This document shows, piece by piece, positions 11,391-23,309 of a stretch of DNA of 64,000 nucleotides. Source of the DNA: Marthasterias glacialis (Eukaryota; Echinodermata; Asteroidea; Forcipulatida; Asteriidae); contig OU452227.1 in assembly GCA_911728455.2 (NCBI GenBank), positions 17,438,110 to 17,502,109 of the forward strand, read 5' to 3'. Under the pieces are notes generated by a model. The model searched no databases. It was given only the letters and a program-made list of their open reading frames with translations, and was not told where the DNA came from. The translations under genes and the position numbers were made by a program. Each line of letters starts with the position of its first letter. The first letter of the stretch is position 1.

Positions 11391-12039
11391 CTTTATACAC
11401 AATATCTGATATTTTCCTCATTAAATACGTAGCATATAATCACACTGTTTGTTCTGTCGTCCTGCAGTAAATTACATGTGTCGAAACCGAGGCCAAGGAA
11501 CAATTTGTTTGGTTCCCTTTTCATATTGATCATTAGGACTATAATCAAATAACATGGAATCAAACCAAGATGACAGCCTCGTAATAATGTAGGTCTTAAT
11601 TTGTCAGAAACATTCCGCATTGTTGATTCAACAAGTCTATGCGCGGCGTAATGTGAAATTGAACTCCCAATGAACTCCCAAGACAGCATAAACAAATGTT
11701 TACCCACAAGCGCTTCTCCAATAATGTTTTAATGATACTGAGGGACATGTTACAGGGAGCAATTTACATATTTACAGACAGTGCTTACATAAGCAGACAG
11801 TTCCAGTCAATATCCAAGAAGAAGACAACAATCATATGTAGATTTCCTCATCATATTATTGGGGACAGTAAGCTAATGTAGACACATATGTGTTGTACTG
11901 GCAAAAGGGTTCCTTTTGCATGCACTGCATCTGCTTGTCTCCAAGTTACCTGTAAAAATTGCCCCGTGTGACAAGGCCTTTTATCCCGTAGTGTTCTTAG
12001 TTAATGTTATCCGGCGAGTTCCCCTTTAATTGGTCCCCA
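11391..12039. other. Intergenic, no supported gene
   Basis: The minus-strand frame 11393-11707 (104 codons) has neither a domain nor splice context. It contains a hydrophobic stretch (GLIPCYLIIVLMI), but nothing else supports a membrane protein. Confidence 0.4.
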
Positions 12040-12712
12040 TTAATGTTTCCCGTGTAATGATCACTATTGAATGTTTCCCATGTAATGTTCACTATTGAAT
12101 GTTTCCCATGTAATGTTCACTATTGAAAGTTCCGTTTGTAATGTTCACTTTTGAATGTTCCCCATTCGCCTCGTTGAATGGAATATTCCATCTTTCAACT
12201 CATGAAAATATTCTTAACATTGCACTCATAAACACTCATTATTTGTATGTCGAATGTTCCCACTTGGAATGTTTACTATTGTATGTTCTTCATGGAATGT
12301 TCACTATTTAATGCTCATGGAATGTTCACTCTTGCATCTTCTTCATGGAATGTTTACTATTGAATGTTCCCCGTGTAATGTTCACTATTGAATATTCTCC
12401 ACGAACTGTTTACTGTTGAATGTTCCCATGTAATTTTCATCATTGAATGTTCTTCATGGAAAATATGTTTACTAATGAATGTTCCTCATGAATTAGTCAC
12501 TATTGAATGCCTCCCGTGTAATGTTCACTTTTGAATGTTCCCCATAGAATTTTCACTATTGAATGTTCTGCGTTGAATATTTACTTTAATTAATGTTCCC
12601 TGTGGAATGTTCACTATTGAATGTTCCTCATAGAATGCTCACTATTGAATGTTCCCCGTGGAATGTTCACTAATTAATGTTTTCCATTGAACGTTTCTAG
12701 TGATGATCGCAT
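12040..12712 (+). repeat. Minisatellite, 28 bp unit
   Basis: About 23 degenerate copies of a 28 bp unit built from AATGTTCACTATTGAATG followed by TTCCCCATGT. Variants (ATCTTCTTCATGG, TCTCCACG) are scattered through it. The copies near 12060-12120 are the most regular. Confidence 0.9.
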
Positions 12713-13734
12713 GAATGATCGTCCTTAACATGAATGTTTCACAGTAACAAAACCATATTGTTCGCTATAAGGGAATTTTCCCCATACAACGTTTCCCTAC
12801 TCTCCATTAAAGTGCTCATCGTTGATCACAGTCCTTGACGCCTATCGATTTAAATATCCCGGCCTCTTCAGCTTCTGCCCATGAAATGTGATTATTTAAT
12901 TATTTGGAGACATGGTGACTTTCTTTCACACCATCCACGCCCACTGACATTTCAAAGACAGACGAGGACTTCGTAAAAACATCTGCCTCTGTTATAAGTT
13001 TAAAAATAGAATATTTCTGGGCAGATTTCTGGCAGATTTAGGTTATATTTGTATTTTCGAAACCACGTGTGAGACTTCCCAACCGCTGAGGAATAATCGA
13101 GTGCAGTCGAGCGCGAAGCCTTGATTTCGAAAACACCCTTATACATGTATAATTACAAGGCTATCAGCTGCCCGGCTAATTACCGTACAGTTAAAGTATT
13201 ACGATCTTCAAACGACAGGGTTAAAAGTCAGGTTTTTAATTGAAGTTACAGTTAAACACACGAAATCTCCAAAATGTTTCAAATTCTAACAGTTACTTTG
13301 CGAAAAGACTCTCTCTTCATTTGTTACCGTTATCTCTTCGTATTAAAATAACTCCTGTATCACTGTCTCTTACAACCAACCTGAACCAAGTCAACTCTTT
13401 TCTTTCGCATTCAACTCTGATGGTCAATGTCAAGTTCAAAATGCATTCGTGCATCTTCTCTGACCATTCATAATAATATTAACTTTTTTCATCTCACAGT
13501 CCATTTCCTTGTGGCTGACTTTAACATGTACACACTTAGCTTATAACACGCATTAAGCATATACCTAACTTATTTTATATAGTAATGCTCAGTGTTACGG
13601 CGTGTAAAAGATTTCCAATTTATTGACTATTCGCGGGCACATTAACTCATGACCGCGTACATTTTGTATATGAAGGCAAGCAGGAATCCTAACTGGTTTG
13701 GTGAGAAATGTTCACTTTCACTTTTGAAAAAAAA
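12713..13734. other. Intergenic, no supported gene
   Basis: A TTTCGAAA-type MITE fragment is possible near 13060-13140 (compare 33541-33692). The frame at 13240-13473 has no domain. Nothing else was recognised. Confidence 0.4.
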
Positions 13735-13926
13735 ACACTCTTAAAACTACCGATTCTGAATTGACCCGGATTCCGGGGCCCTGACCCATTTGTGGGTCAG
13801 GCTGACCCGGAAACTGTTTTTAAAAAGTGGGATCTAACTCGGATTCATTTTGACACAGATTCCGGGTTATACTGACCGAGAAATGAGTCAGGCCCCACAA
13901 TTCTGACCCGGGAGTTTTTAGAGTGT
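13735..13926. mobile_element. MITE, ACACTC-type, second copy
   Basis: The termini are ACACTCTTAAAACTACC on the left and, reversed, ACACTCTAAAAACTCCCGGG on the right. The interior has TGACCCGGATTCCGGGGCCC and TGACCCATTTGTGGGTCAGG words shared with 2982-3223. Confidence 0.8.
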
Positions 13927-14092
13927 ATTTCACGAAGGAATGAGATTGATCCTGGGGAACCAGAGGTTGAATCTCGATGTATGCCTTGTTTTTCTAAACT
14001 TGATTGTTTTTTGTGTTGTATTTATGAGAAACATAAATAAACCCTTGTTGTAGTTGTATGGATCTGTGTGACCTTTGATCTAACGGGTCAAA

Positions 14093-14810
14093 TCAACACG
14101 CCCTCATGAGGACTGTTGTGAATGACCTTTGCTGACTGGATGACCCAAAGTTTCTACCACTCTCATCGAGACCCTCTGCTACCCCTTTAAACCCCGTCTT
14201 GATGGGAATAAACGTTCGCTTGCGGCACAACGCGTTGTTCCAGCAGCAAAAGGACTTTTTCAAACTCACTCTGAAATTCTGACTGAAAAAAGAGTAGAGG
14301 ACAGGGTTGAGGCACGAGTTGAGGTACACAGCCCAGCGGCAAATGATACCGATGTAGAAGTGTACGGTAGCATCAGGGGTGATATAAGGACTGCATGAGA
14401 TAAACATCAAGATATGCCATGGTAGCATACAAACTGCGAATGCTACAACTAATACATGTACCATGCGGGCCACCTTACGACGACAGCTCTGCTGGCGCTG
14501 AAGTCCCACCCCCATCGCGCTGTCACCGCTCTCGGTCCGAGTAAACTGGGCGCTCCGTTGAAGGGTACGGGCCATCCGGAGGTAACATACGGTCACCACA
14601 GCTAGGGGGACACAGTAGAAGAAGATGAAGTTGGAGCCCTTGAATATTCGCATGGGAGTATAGGATGACCAGCTCTCTACGCAGACGACGGTCGGAACAC
14701 GATGTACGATCATGATGGTGATCGTATCTGCGGCTGCTATAGACGGGGATTGGCTAGCCAGAGCTATCGCCCAGATCAGTGCTATCATCAAGATGGCATG
14801 GGCTTTGCTT
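14093..14810 (-). CDS. Class A peptide-type GPCR, exon B (TM4 to C-terminus)
   Basis: This is the 3' coding exon of the receptor that starts at 23827. The acceptor is TTTTCTCGTTACATTACAG|A, and the exon's single leading A completes the codon begun by the AG at the end of exon A, so phase 2 matches. It encodes TM4 (ILMIALIWAIALA), an ECL2 cysteine (VVCVESW) that pairs with C134 of TM3, TM5 (NFIFFYCVPLAVVTVCYL), a basic ICL3, TM6 (VHVLVVAFAVCMLPWHI) and TM7 with NSCLNPVLYSFF. A basic helix 8 with cysteines (SFCCWNNALC) is a likely palmitoylation site. The CWxP position reads C-M-L-P, so the toggle tryptophan is replaced by Met. The style resembles galanin/allatostatin-A/opioid-like peptide receptors, but the ligand cannot be assigned. 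The stop is at 14093-14095. Confidence 0.9.
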
Positions 14811-15306
14811 CTGTAATGTAACGAGAAAATAAAGATAAAAAGGCATGAATAAAAATGATCAACAAGATCCTTCCAATTCATTAGAGCTAAATTTCCATCA
14901 TTACTCTAAGATTTATTTCAGTATGAAGACAGAAATGGCACAGGAATTGTTTGCTAATCAGAAACAGCGTGGCATTCGGAGCTTCAAAGAGGCCGGTAGA
15001 ATATTGTAAATCCTGCTATAAACTCCTTAATGTATGCCTGTTGAGCTTTTAATCAACCCCGGGACATAATTACCATGATAAATGTTAAAAATCAAGTAGT
15101 GATTGGATCAAGTAGTGATTGGATCAATTAAGAAAAACCTACTGCGAAGACGAGGTAACACTTGAGGAGGCTTAAGGTCAGGTGCCTGAAGTGATAATTA
15201 AAGGGCATGGGGAAAGGAACGAATTCTAGAAGCATCGCGGTGCCTTTTGAGCGTCTCATTCCTGACAAACGGGTTGAAGAAAACCGTTGTGTTTATAGTT
15301 TCTAAG

Positions 15307-15517
15307 GAATTTAATTTATTTTATTTATTTACTTATTTATTTGTCTATTTATTTGTCTATTTATTTGTTTGTATATTTATTTATTTATTCATTCATTTAT
15401 TTATTTATTTACTTGTTATTTATTTATTTATTTATTTATATGTTTACCTGTTTATTTGCTTGTTTATTTTACTCATTTACTTACTTATTTATTATTTATT
15501 TATTTGTATTTTTTAAA
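15307..15517 (+). repeat. (TTTA)n microsatellite
   Basis: About 210 bases of imperfect TTTATTTATTTA interrupted by TTTGT and TTAC units. It generates three long spurious frames rich in Tyr/Leu/Ile/Phe. Confidence 0.95.
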
Positions 15518-16369
15518 TATCGTTTTTCTTTTGCGCGACTGTCGGGCACAATGGTTTGTCGTGTACAGTAGGTGAGACATAAAGGTCTGTCAGACCATGT
15601 TTGTAGCTCTATGGTCAGACACAATGTTTCGGACATGAAAGTCTATCAGACAAACTCAGATTTTGTCAGACAGTTTTCAACACGTAATTGTGGGATGTAT
15701 GTGAACATTTGACTTGTTGGTGTTGTGATGATTGCTTCTTGTTATTCTTCCCAAACAAACAAGTTTTAATTTGGCCTATGTTCCGTCATGGGACGCATTA
15801 TTAAGACAGACACAGGCTTACTCGCCTTGGGGGAACTCTGTAAATTTCCTTAATTTGCGAAACAGGTTTTCCCATCAAAAAACTTCTGCGTTTTCTAGCT
15901 ATAAAGAGCCACTTTGTATAAACCCTCTGTCATTTTGCATTCGATTACGCCATTGCATTTCAACCTTTTGTACTTTGCTTGTTGTAATTTATTCGACGTT
16001 AATCCTTAGAGTAATCATCAGAAATTTTCTAGTGTGACCAAATAAAAGAGCTTATTTCCAGGAACCGGTCAAAATGGGAACGCACTGCACTACATCGACC
16101 TGTCCGTGTGTGAATGCGCCCACGTCTAACTCGGTCGCGGCTGAACCATCAAAGTATTATTTAAAGGGATTGTACATCACTGGTTTTTGGAAGAGTACAT
16201 TAATTCTTACTAATCCTATAGTTTCCCGTCAACACATTACATTCAATCTGTAAAAAATATCATAAAAATTGTCAGATTTTAATTACATTTTAAAAACGAA
16301 ATGAAACCACATTCATCAATAAGCGTAATTCGATTGCGGCTACTGAAATAAGCGGGTCTTAAAATAATA

Positions 16370-16472
16370 TTTTTTTTTTTTTAATAGACTTTGACTTTAT
16401 TTCAGACGGAAATATTTCCGGTAAACTTTATGAGTGAGATTTAAAATTGAATATTTTTTTTTTTTTTTTTTT
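16370..16472 (+). repeat. Poly-T tracts
   Basis: Two T runs (around 16371-16382 and 16455-16472) lie in AT-rich DNA. They may be the tails of degenerate retroposons, but no head was found. Confidence 0.5.
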
Positions 16473-16494
16473 GTAAAGGAACACTGTAAAATAA

Positions 16495-16810
16495 AATGTA
16501 GCCTAGAGCTAAAAGAGCTGAATAAAGCCCAGAGCTAAATATAGCCCCTATCTTGTACAATGTAGCCGGGGCGTAAATGTAGCCTCATATTCTACCTAAT
16601 GTGGCCCAGAGCTAAATGTAGCCCCTATCAGTTCTATGAAATCAGTGTAGCCCCAAGACTGTACCTGTACGTGTAGCCCAAACCTAAATATAGCCCCAGC
16701 ACTGTACAGTCTCTTCATGTATCCCAGACCTAAATGTAGCCTCAATCATGTACCTAAATGTAGCCCGGCTCTAAATCGGGCTACATTTAGATACGATGTT
16801 GGGGCTACAG
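16495..16810 (+). repeat. Degenerate minisatellite built on TAGCCC..CTAAATGTAGCC
   Basis: More than ten occurrences of AATGTAGCCC or its close variants alternate with GAGCTAAAT and TGTACC words, with an irregular 25-50 bp spacing. It ends in an inverted copy in which CCTAAATGTAGCCCGG is answered by CCGGGCTACATTTAG after a short loop (16755-16792). Confidence 0.85.
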
Positions 16811-17751
16811 AGGAGCTGCTCATACAAACATGAAAAGCTCATCAACATCGTGTCAGGGTGTTTTTACTGATAGTTTTTATATTCTAATGGATGTTCATCG
16901 TCTTACAACATGTGAACGGTTAGAAAAAGATGCCGTTACTACACGCCATGAAGCTAGGGTGTTTTAAAGCAAAACAAGCGTTGTTTATTTAACTGACTGC
17001 GTCACTCCAAGACGCCTAAAGTGACCAGCCTTAAAGATCAAATAGTATGAGGAGAGTATCCCAAGGCGAATCGCCCTCTTTAACACACTGATTGTAATCA
17101 ATCCACAATGCCTACAGCAACACTACTACGACAACAAAAAAGTTCGCAAAAGATCTTGCTCTACTGATAAAAATATATCGAACAAGAAACAAAACTGTTC
17201 TGGGGTGAATTATCGTATCATGATTTTGTTCGTCCCGAGAGAACGCAGCAACGCACGTGGACTGAGCCCACGTTCGAATAGAACGGAAATACCATGTCAG
17301 TCAACCGTAGATTAGCTAGGTATCCTACGGGTTAATTATGTCGGTCTACTCTGGTATCCGGTTGCCTTTACGGATAAACCTATTAAAACGTTGGAGCTTA
17401 CGGGGGATTTGTTATTTGCTATTAAAGTCAATTCTTGATAAATGTATAACCGCAAATAAAGTGCTGTTGGTATAAACGTAATGGAAAATATTTGTTAGTT
17501 AAGGTGATTAGAATAAATCTTATACTTTTTTTGCCGAATAACCGTACATTCGTATAAAAAAACGCTGTAGGCAAAGCACGATGAGTTTGAATGGAAGCAT
17601 TTGTTCGTCGGAAAGATTAATACTGGCCTTTCAGGAGCAATAGCTCCGTTAAAAGGGTCATTAATACCAAATCTGTCCCACACATTATAACTTGGCTGTG
17701 CCAGTTAGCTCATCAGTCAACAAAATTATAGCACGAAAAAAGTAGCATTAA

Positions 17752-18021
17752 AAGGACATATTGCCTTAAAATCTCTTATAATTTTGCTTTTGGAATTGCT
17801 CCTTATCATGCAATAAAGCACCTACAGTGTGTTGTAATTAATGAATAGTGGTTCAAAACAAAAATTCTACATAGAAACAAACGGTCCGCCATTTTGTGGA
17901 GCCAAAAATTTAGTTCTACAAAATGGCTGACCATGTTTCTGTCACGAGATTATTCAAAAGCCACACAATTTCAAGGGATACTTATGTGAATCATTATAAT
18001 CTACTTTTGAAACGTGTCCCT
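17752..18021. mobile_element. Family-B MITE with TTAA target duplication
   Basis: TTAA flanks the element on both sides (17748-17751 and 18022-18025). The left end AAGGACATATTGCC pairs with the reversed right end AGGGACACGTTTC. It shares CCGCCATTTTGTGGAG and TTCTACAAAAT with the copy at 26118-26418. It is 270 bp, non-coding, and a piggyBac- or Kolobok-type non-autonomous element by target site. Confidence 0.8.
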
Positions 18022-19479
18022 TTAATTCAGAAGAAATAGCTCCGGCAAAAGGTCAATTATACCAAATCTGTCCCATGCATTATAATTTGGCTACACGAGT
18101 CAACCCAGGAGTCAACAAAATTGCAGCACCAAATAAATATCATTAATTGCTTTCATTTATTTCACGTTTAACTAAAAGCAAACAATAATTACACGCCCGT
18201 GGTATCACACCTCAGGGTATTATACAATACGCCCACGGGGTAGTGTGAGCGTGTCAACCGTCATTTTGACACGGCAACTGTGGAGGGTAATGCCAGGACA
18301 AATGTCGTTATAAATGTTGAAGTGACTTGACGTTAAAACAAAACCTAAGCCTGCTGGAAATCAGTGAAAAGCATTGGGAGGGGGTGGGGGAGTAAACAGA
18401 ACGTCACCGTTTTTAACAAAAGCCAATTTAGAAAAAATCCGTGGTTTTTACACATTTTGGATGTTGTCATTCAAACCGTCATTTTCCCAAGTCGTAAAAC
18501 GTCATGCATAGTTCCGTAATAACACCAACACGCACAAGGATAATCACCGGTTTTGCAGTTTTGTGTCCTCACGAACTGCCAATCTTGATTTATCATGTAT
18601 GGCTGACACGGTGCCAAAAACGAACGTTCTGCCTTTTGCGTTTTCACAGAGACAATTTCGTTTACGAATTGATTTGTACACGACGCACTGCAAACAGACC
18701 TCGTTCGCGCAGTTTTCACGAAGAGACCAATGTATTAAACAGTTAATCACTCATTATTTAAATTTATGATAAAAAAAAACAGATTGGCATGTTTTCAGAC
18801 CTTCACTTTCATGGTTGGTTGTTTTGTATGTCAAAGTTTTATTGGCAAACGGTCTCCGAAACATTGATTTCAAAAAAAGTTTAACTTCAAACGCAGTTTT
18901 CTCCAAACATGAATACTTGTCTGCATGGGATAAATATTTTCTCTTTTAAGTAGAGTAGCTTAATGGCATAGTCTATAGTCACGTAATCCATAGGGAAGGG
19001 TGTCACCGCGACCCTCGTATTTTCTTTCATGAAAAACATTAATCATCAGACATGTATAGCCCATGTTGAAGATCTTTTAAGAAGACTTTTTACCCGCGAA
19101 AAACTGCAGGTCGACATGGTGTTACCGGTTCTTAGTAGTATAGCAAGTCTTAAGGGATTTACACATTGTTATCATCCCCACTTAAGTTGCATTAAATCTC
19201 CGTCAGATATTGGTTGTATCTTCTCCTTATGGTAACGTTAAAATAACCCGAAGCTCAGACATTATGTTAGATAGTGATTTCAGTAGATTTGAAATGCCTG
19301 GATGCAATCTTATTCCTAGATGCAGTCCGAGCAACTTGGTTTTTTTTACCTCTAATCGAGGGCACCTACCCAAATGACGTCATGATTATGTACAAGGTTT
19401 ATATAACACCCAATGCATAGATTCTGTCGTGTGATTGGTTTAGTGCGCGTCACATGATATGTCTTATTTTCAGTGTTGT

Positions 19480-19560
19480 AGTCAATTACATTTCAGTGTT
19501 GTAGTCAAGTACTACCGAGTACTAGGGTACCTGAGTAGTACGAGTACCGAGTATTCTGAT
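19480..19560 (+). repeat. Short direct repeat and GAGTAC-rich palindromic stretch
   Basis: TTTCAGTGTTGTAGTCAA is repeated 26 bp apart and is followed by alternating GTACT/AGTAC words (CAAGTACTACCGAGTACT..). Such CAGTGTTGTAGTC starts are typical of hAT-type MITE ends. The other end was not found. Confidence 0.4.
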
Positions 19561-19884
19561 ATCACAATGGCGTAGATCTGTAATGAAAAGTGGTGAGATT
19601 TTTTTCATTTGTGTACATTACCAATGGTACCACCCGATTAGACTATGGGTACGATAACAACATTTCCAACAGTTTTTTTTTAATATGGTAATGGGCGAAG
19701 CCATGATTATTGGAAATGGGGGCGGATACTCATAACAATGCGAGTGCACAGCATGAAGCTGTGTTGGCGTGTGGATGACTTGCGAAAAAAAGTTGATAAT
19801 GTGTTACATTGTGTATATGTGTATATCCTAATAAAGGATCCACTAAAAACGTTTTTTTAAGAGTCGATCTCGTTAACAATAATA

Positions 19885-20013
19885 GGCCGTGTCCGAATCA
19901 AGCGACTTCGGCTACGGCTTTCGCTGTTGGCATCAGCGACAACGTTGAAGAATTGGCATTTTCGGTGATCCGGCTGTAGCCACACCGAAACATGCATCCA
20001 TTCGGATACGACC
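19885..20013. mobile_element. Short MITE, GGCCGTGTCCGAAT termini
   Basis: The left terminus GGCCGTGTCCGAATCAAG and the reversed right terminus GGTCGTATCCGAATGGATG form inverted repeats of about 14 bp, with further inner complementarity (CGGCTACGGC / GGCTGTAGCC). 129 bp. Confidence 0.65.
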
Positions 20014-20292
20014 TTCACAAAACTGCCTCTTTAGCTTATACGATACAGTCATTGTTGAGAGAATGGTACTTTCAATATAATACTCTAGCTGTTGACAAAT
20101 ATATCAGTCACTCAACCTGTAGAAATGTCATCAAGATATTTTGTCAGGGATTTTGTTCTTATTTCAATTCAGCCAAATCAAAACGAATGAGTTTCAGTTG
20201 AAAATGTGTTTGCACAAGGCACCTCTTCTCATTATATATTGGTATTTAGTGTCAATTTTATAAACCAAATTATTTTGTTAAATTTCTCCTTT

Positions 20293-20450
20293 GGTATCGT
20301 GGCCGAGCGGTCTAGTGCACCGGACTCAAGCCCTGGTGTTGTCAGAATGTAGGTTCATGTCCCAATCATGGCACTTGTGACCTTCGGAAGGGACGTACCG
20401 TAAAGCTCTGCGTCCTTTGTGTTGTGTAATAGACGTAAAAGAATCCAGTT
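20293..20450 (+). mobile_element. tRNA-Leu-like SINE
   Basis: The head GGTATCGTGGCCGAGCGGTC is a type-II tRNA 5' half with an A box (TGGCCGAGCGGTCTAGTGC). It is followed by an anticodon-loop-like GACTCAAGCC (CAA, leucine type) and a degenerate B box (AGGTTCATGTCCCAA). An unrelated body follows (GGGACGTACCGTAAAGCTC..GACGTAAAAGAATCCAG). The mutated B box indicates an old copy. Confidence 0.7.
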
Positions 20451-21593
20451 CACTTTATCGTTAAGGGAATTGTTGTTCCTTGTATCACTTATAACTTGTA
20501 TTATTATTAGTATACTAGGCTATTGTATTTACTGTGTGATAAAGGTCATGACTAAGTTTTGGAAATTATTATGTTGTGTTAATCTTGAAATCGCGCGTAA
20601 TTTGATATTTGAAACGAGGTTTTTTGTTACCGCGATGTGTTATGAAAGATGTATACGTTTGTGTTGCAGCTATCCGATACTTGCAGCAATCTGTACTCTG
20701 TAGTCAAATTTCAATGTGCCGGCAGTCATTAAGAAGACAAAATAATGAACAAAGTCATTAAGAAAATAAAATGATGAACAATGTTTGAGTTTCTATATCT
20801 GATGAATACGATGACCAAAAGGATATTAAAGGGATAGTGCACTATTGGTCTGTAAGAGACCTGCAAACAGTTTCTTAATAACAAAAGATGCACTTGTTCC
20901 TTATTAAACATAATGCGGTGGTTTTATGCGTAGTTTGAAGGCGGATACCAACCAAATTTGTCTTCAAAAGCGTTTCAGATAACAATATCTGGACTACGGA
21001 GTTCTGAAAGTGTCATCCCACTTGTTGATCTTCGGCATCTTGAACCGTTGTAATTCCTGTGTAGGGAGCCTATATAGGCATGTGAAGTTTTCCCCATAGG
21101 ACTCGGGAAAGCACTGAGTATACCAAAATATTGGTATTCTTTTTACCGATGCATTTATTACAAAATGAAACATAATCTTTTCCCAACAACAGTATTCTGT
21201 GACAATGCCTTCATCCCGCGATAAAAATTATCGGAGCAAGACGGCATCCCAAAGTTGACTGTCGTCATCCCGGAAAAATGATCTTGGGAAGACGACGTAT
21301 TACTTTGGAGATGCCCGTCTTCACGAGGTAATTCATCTGAGAAGACGAGTACCTACAGTGTTAGGGTGATTTTCATTCCCAGACACATACAGATGATCTC
21401 AATGTCTTAGATGACACCTCAAGGGCTCCGTCCACAGAACATGCAAATTTTGCACCATTGCGATATAGGTAGCTGGGACTGGGTAGCTGGGTGTCAAGAT
21501 AAAAGTTCTGTTTACTTGGTCCCCCGTCACAGTTTTCCAAAAGTCTTTAATTGAATTACGTGCTTCGTCATTATTTTCCCATTTATTCATTAA

Positions 21594-21893
21594 AGGTAAA
21601 ATTATGATCGATGAGAGTGCAGTGTTCTTTACTCTATGTGATTCAATTTATACATGAAAGAAAACACCTGTGAAAATTTAGTTTCAATTCGTCGTCCGAG
21701 TCAGGAAAAAGTAGTGAAAACCGTGCACACTCTTTTCAGCATGTAAACACATTGTCTACAACCGAAATCAAAATCTATTTTCTCGACTTTTTTGACAGTA
21801 CTTTGGTACTGGTATGAATTTTACAATCAATAAGCTTTTACAATGATACTGATATAAAAACGATTAGATGAATACCAATCCTGTATTCTACCT
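21594..21893. mobile_element. Family-C MITE with TTAA target duplication
   Basis: It is flanked by TTAA at 21590-21593 and 21894-21897. The left end is AGGTAAAATTATG; the right end, reversed, is AGGTAGAATACAGGATTGGT. It shares CCGTGCACACTCTTTTCAGC and GCATGTAAACACATTGTC with the copy at 54404-54768. Confidence 0.8.
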
Positions 21894-22084
21894 TTAAATT
21901 TATAATATATGTTCGGTTAATGATCGAACTTGTAACCTGATCATTTTTAGCAGGCCGGTGCTTTGTCGGAATATTTCCTGATTTTGGGATTTGGCAGACT
22001 ACGGGTCTCGCTTTGCAGCTTTTTTATTTTTGTAAATGTAAATTTGCTGTCAGAAGAAGAGAGACTTGGACTCACCCCATCTGT

Positions 22085-22134
22085 TTTTTGTTTTTTGTTT
22101 GTTTGTTTTTGTTTGTTTTTTTTGGGGGGGGGGT
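22085..22134 (+). repeat. TTTG-rich tract ending in poly-G
   Basis: An imperfect (TTTGTTTG)n run followed by eight or more G. It creates a spurious cysteine/phenylalanine-rich frame. Confidence 0.8.
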
Positions 22135-22289
22135 TTGCTTCGTTGTTTTCAACAGACGGCTGCTTAAAAACCCCGACAAGTTTCGGCATGTATAGCCTCT
22201 CATAAAGCATCCATAGTAAATGTTTCGTTTTGCATATTCCTGTCTGTCTTGACTCCATATTTCCGTCTACACTGTCTTAAATCCTTGGC

Positions 22290-22510
22290 TTAATCTGATA
22301 GACTCATACTCTTTAATTCTGGTCTACATGATTGATTATTTTCCCTTAATTTGCTTTACTTATTTCTTCTTAAGTATCATCTTTTGTAAATGGTTTTGTT
22401 TTGTGGGGGATTTTTTTCTCTCGAAAAGAAAGGTATGAAACATATGTTGATTTTTATTTTAATTTGGATTTAGAATAAACTCCATTTCTATCATTTGTGT
22501 TGATGTAAAT
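22290..22510 (+). repeat. Dispersed AT-rich repeat, possible retroposon tail
   Basis: CATACTCTTTAATTCTGGTC, TTTGCTTTACTTATTTCTTC and TGAAACATATGTTGA recur in the same order at about 42915-43070. The pair defines a dispersed element of at least 150-200 bp. Confidence 0.55.
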
Positions 22511-22876
22511 ACTTCAAAATGTAACACTCTGAGGGTTAAGAGGCTTAGTCATCCGGACAAAAGAGAGACACACACCTGGGATTTGAACCTTCCCCCCCCC
22601 CCCCCCAATTTACGCACCTGTACGTAACTGTGCCTTGTTCTAGTCTGAAATCTTTTCACTGTTTAAAAACTCCAATACAGTACATTATTGTCACGAGTAA
22701 AACACTACCTGCATGTACGTCTGTACTTCCCGTGTGCAAAAAAAAAAAGTTATTCCCTTTCCCTCAGTTCTGCATTTGATTTGCCAAACCAAATAAAGAG
22801 CTTAAAATTAATGACAAAATATAAACCGCTAGGTGGTCGAGTGACCACCTTGTGATGAAGATCGGAGATCAATGGG

Positions 22877-23160
22877 CGGTCGGGTTGGCATAGTGGTATC
22901 TTTCCTCGCCTTCCACCTTTGGGACCCCAGTTTGAATCTCACCGGGGCAGTATGTGGATTGGGTTTTCAGTCCCTGCCTTATTGCATGGGTCTTCCCTGG
23001 ATTAATTTCCTTGGGTTTTCCTCCCATATCTTAAGCTGAAACTTCCTTCCTTGTCTTCTCTCCATGGAGTTCTTGGCTAATATAGTGATTAAGTGACTAA
23101 GTTGAGAATCCTTGGCTTCACAACCACAATTAATAAATGAAAATAAAATTAAATTAAATT
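22877..23160 (+). mobile_element. tRNA-derived SINE, full-length copy
   Basis: The head contains an A box (GGTTGGCATAGTGGTATC) and a B box (CAGTTTGAATCTCACC). A conserved body follows (GTGTGGATTGGGTTTTCAGT-like, then CCCTGCC..TTGCATGG, CCTTGGGTTTTCCTCCC, TCCTTGGCTTCACAACC) and an AAATAAAATTAAATTAAA tail. Further copies are at 43708-43880, 53617-53900 and, degenerate, 52955-53165. The A and B boxes show derivation from a tRNA gene transcribed by Pol III. Confidence 0.85.
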
Positions 23161-23309
23161 TCACGGGTTGGTGTGTGGTACTATTATTAAAAACTATTGG
23201 CTACTATCATTCCTTAACCACGTTCAAGTAGTTTTATGGAAAAACTTTGATGGTTTTGTTGACTTGTGGGTGAATAGACTGATACTGTTTACAACGACAT
23301 TTTACCTAC

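Larger units (their letters stand above)
14811..23309 (-). other. Intron of the GPCR gene (8.5 kb, phase 2)
   Basis: The intron is bounded by AG|GTAGGT at the donor (23309) and ACATTACAG|A at the acceptor (14811). It interrupts ICL2 just after NRYNAVMRP. It contains a TATT microsatellite, a minisatellite, MITEs and SINEs listed separately; the remaining sequence shows no supported exon. Small frames near 18471-18769 overlap on both strands and are not credible. Confidence 0.85.

Noticed and set aside
11393-11707. 104-codon minus-strand frame with one hydrophobic segment
   Set aside because: Composition and context do not exceed chance for AT-rich DNA; adjacent to a minisatellite.
12040-12712. 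Possible CRISPR-like array
   Set aside because: The 28 bp units abut without unique spacers and are degenerate; the genome is eukaryotic.
15247-15575. Three overlapping plus-strand frames rich in Tyr, Leu and Phe
   Set aside because: They are translations of the (TTTA)n microsatellite in three registers.
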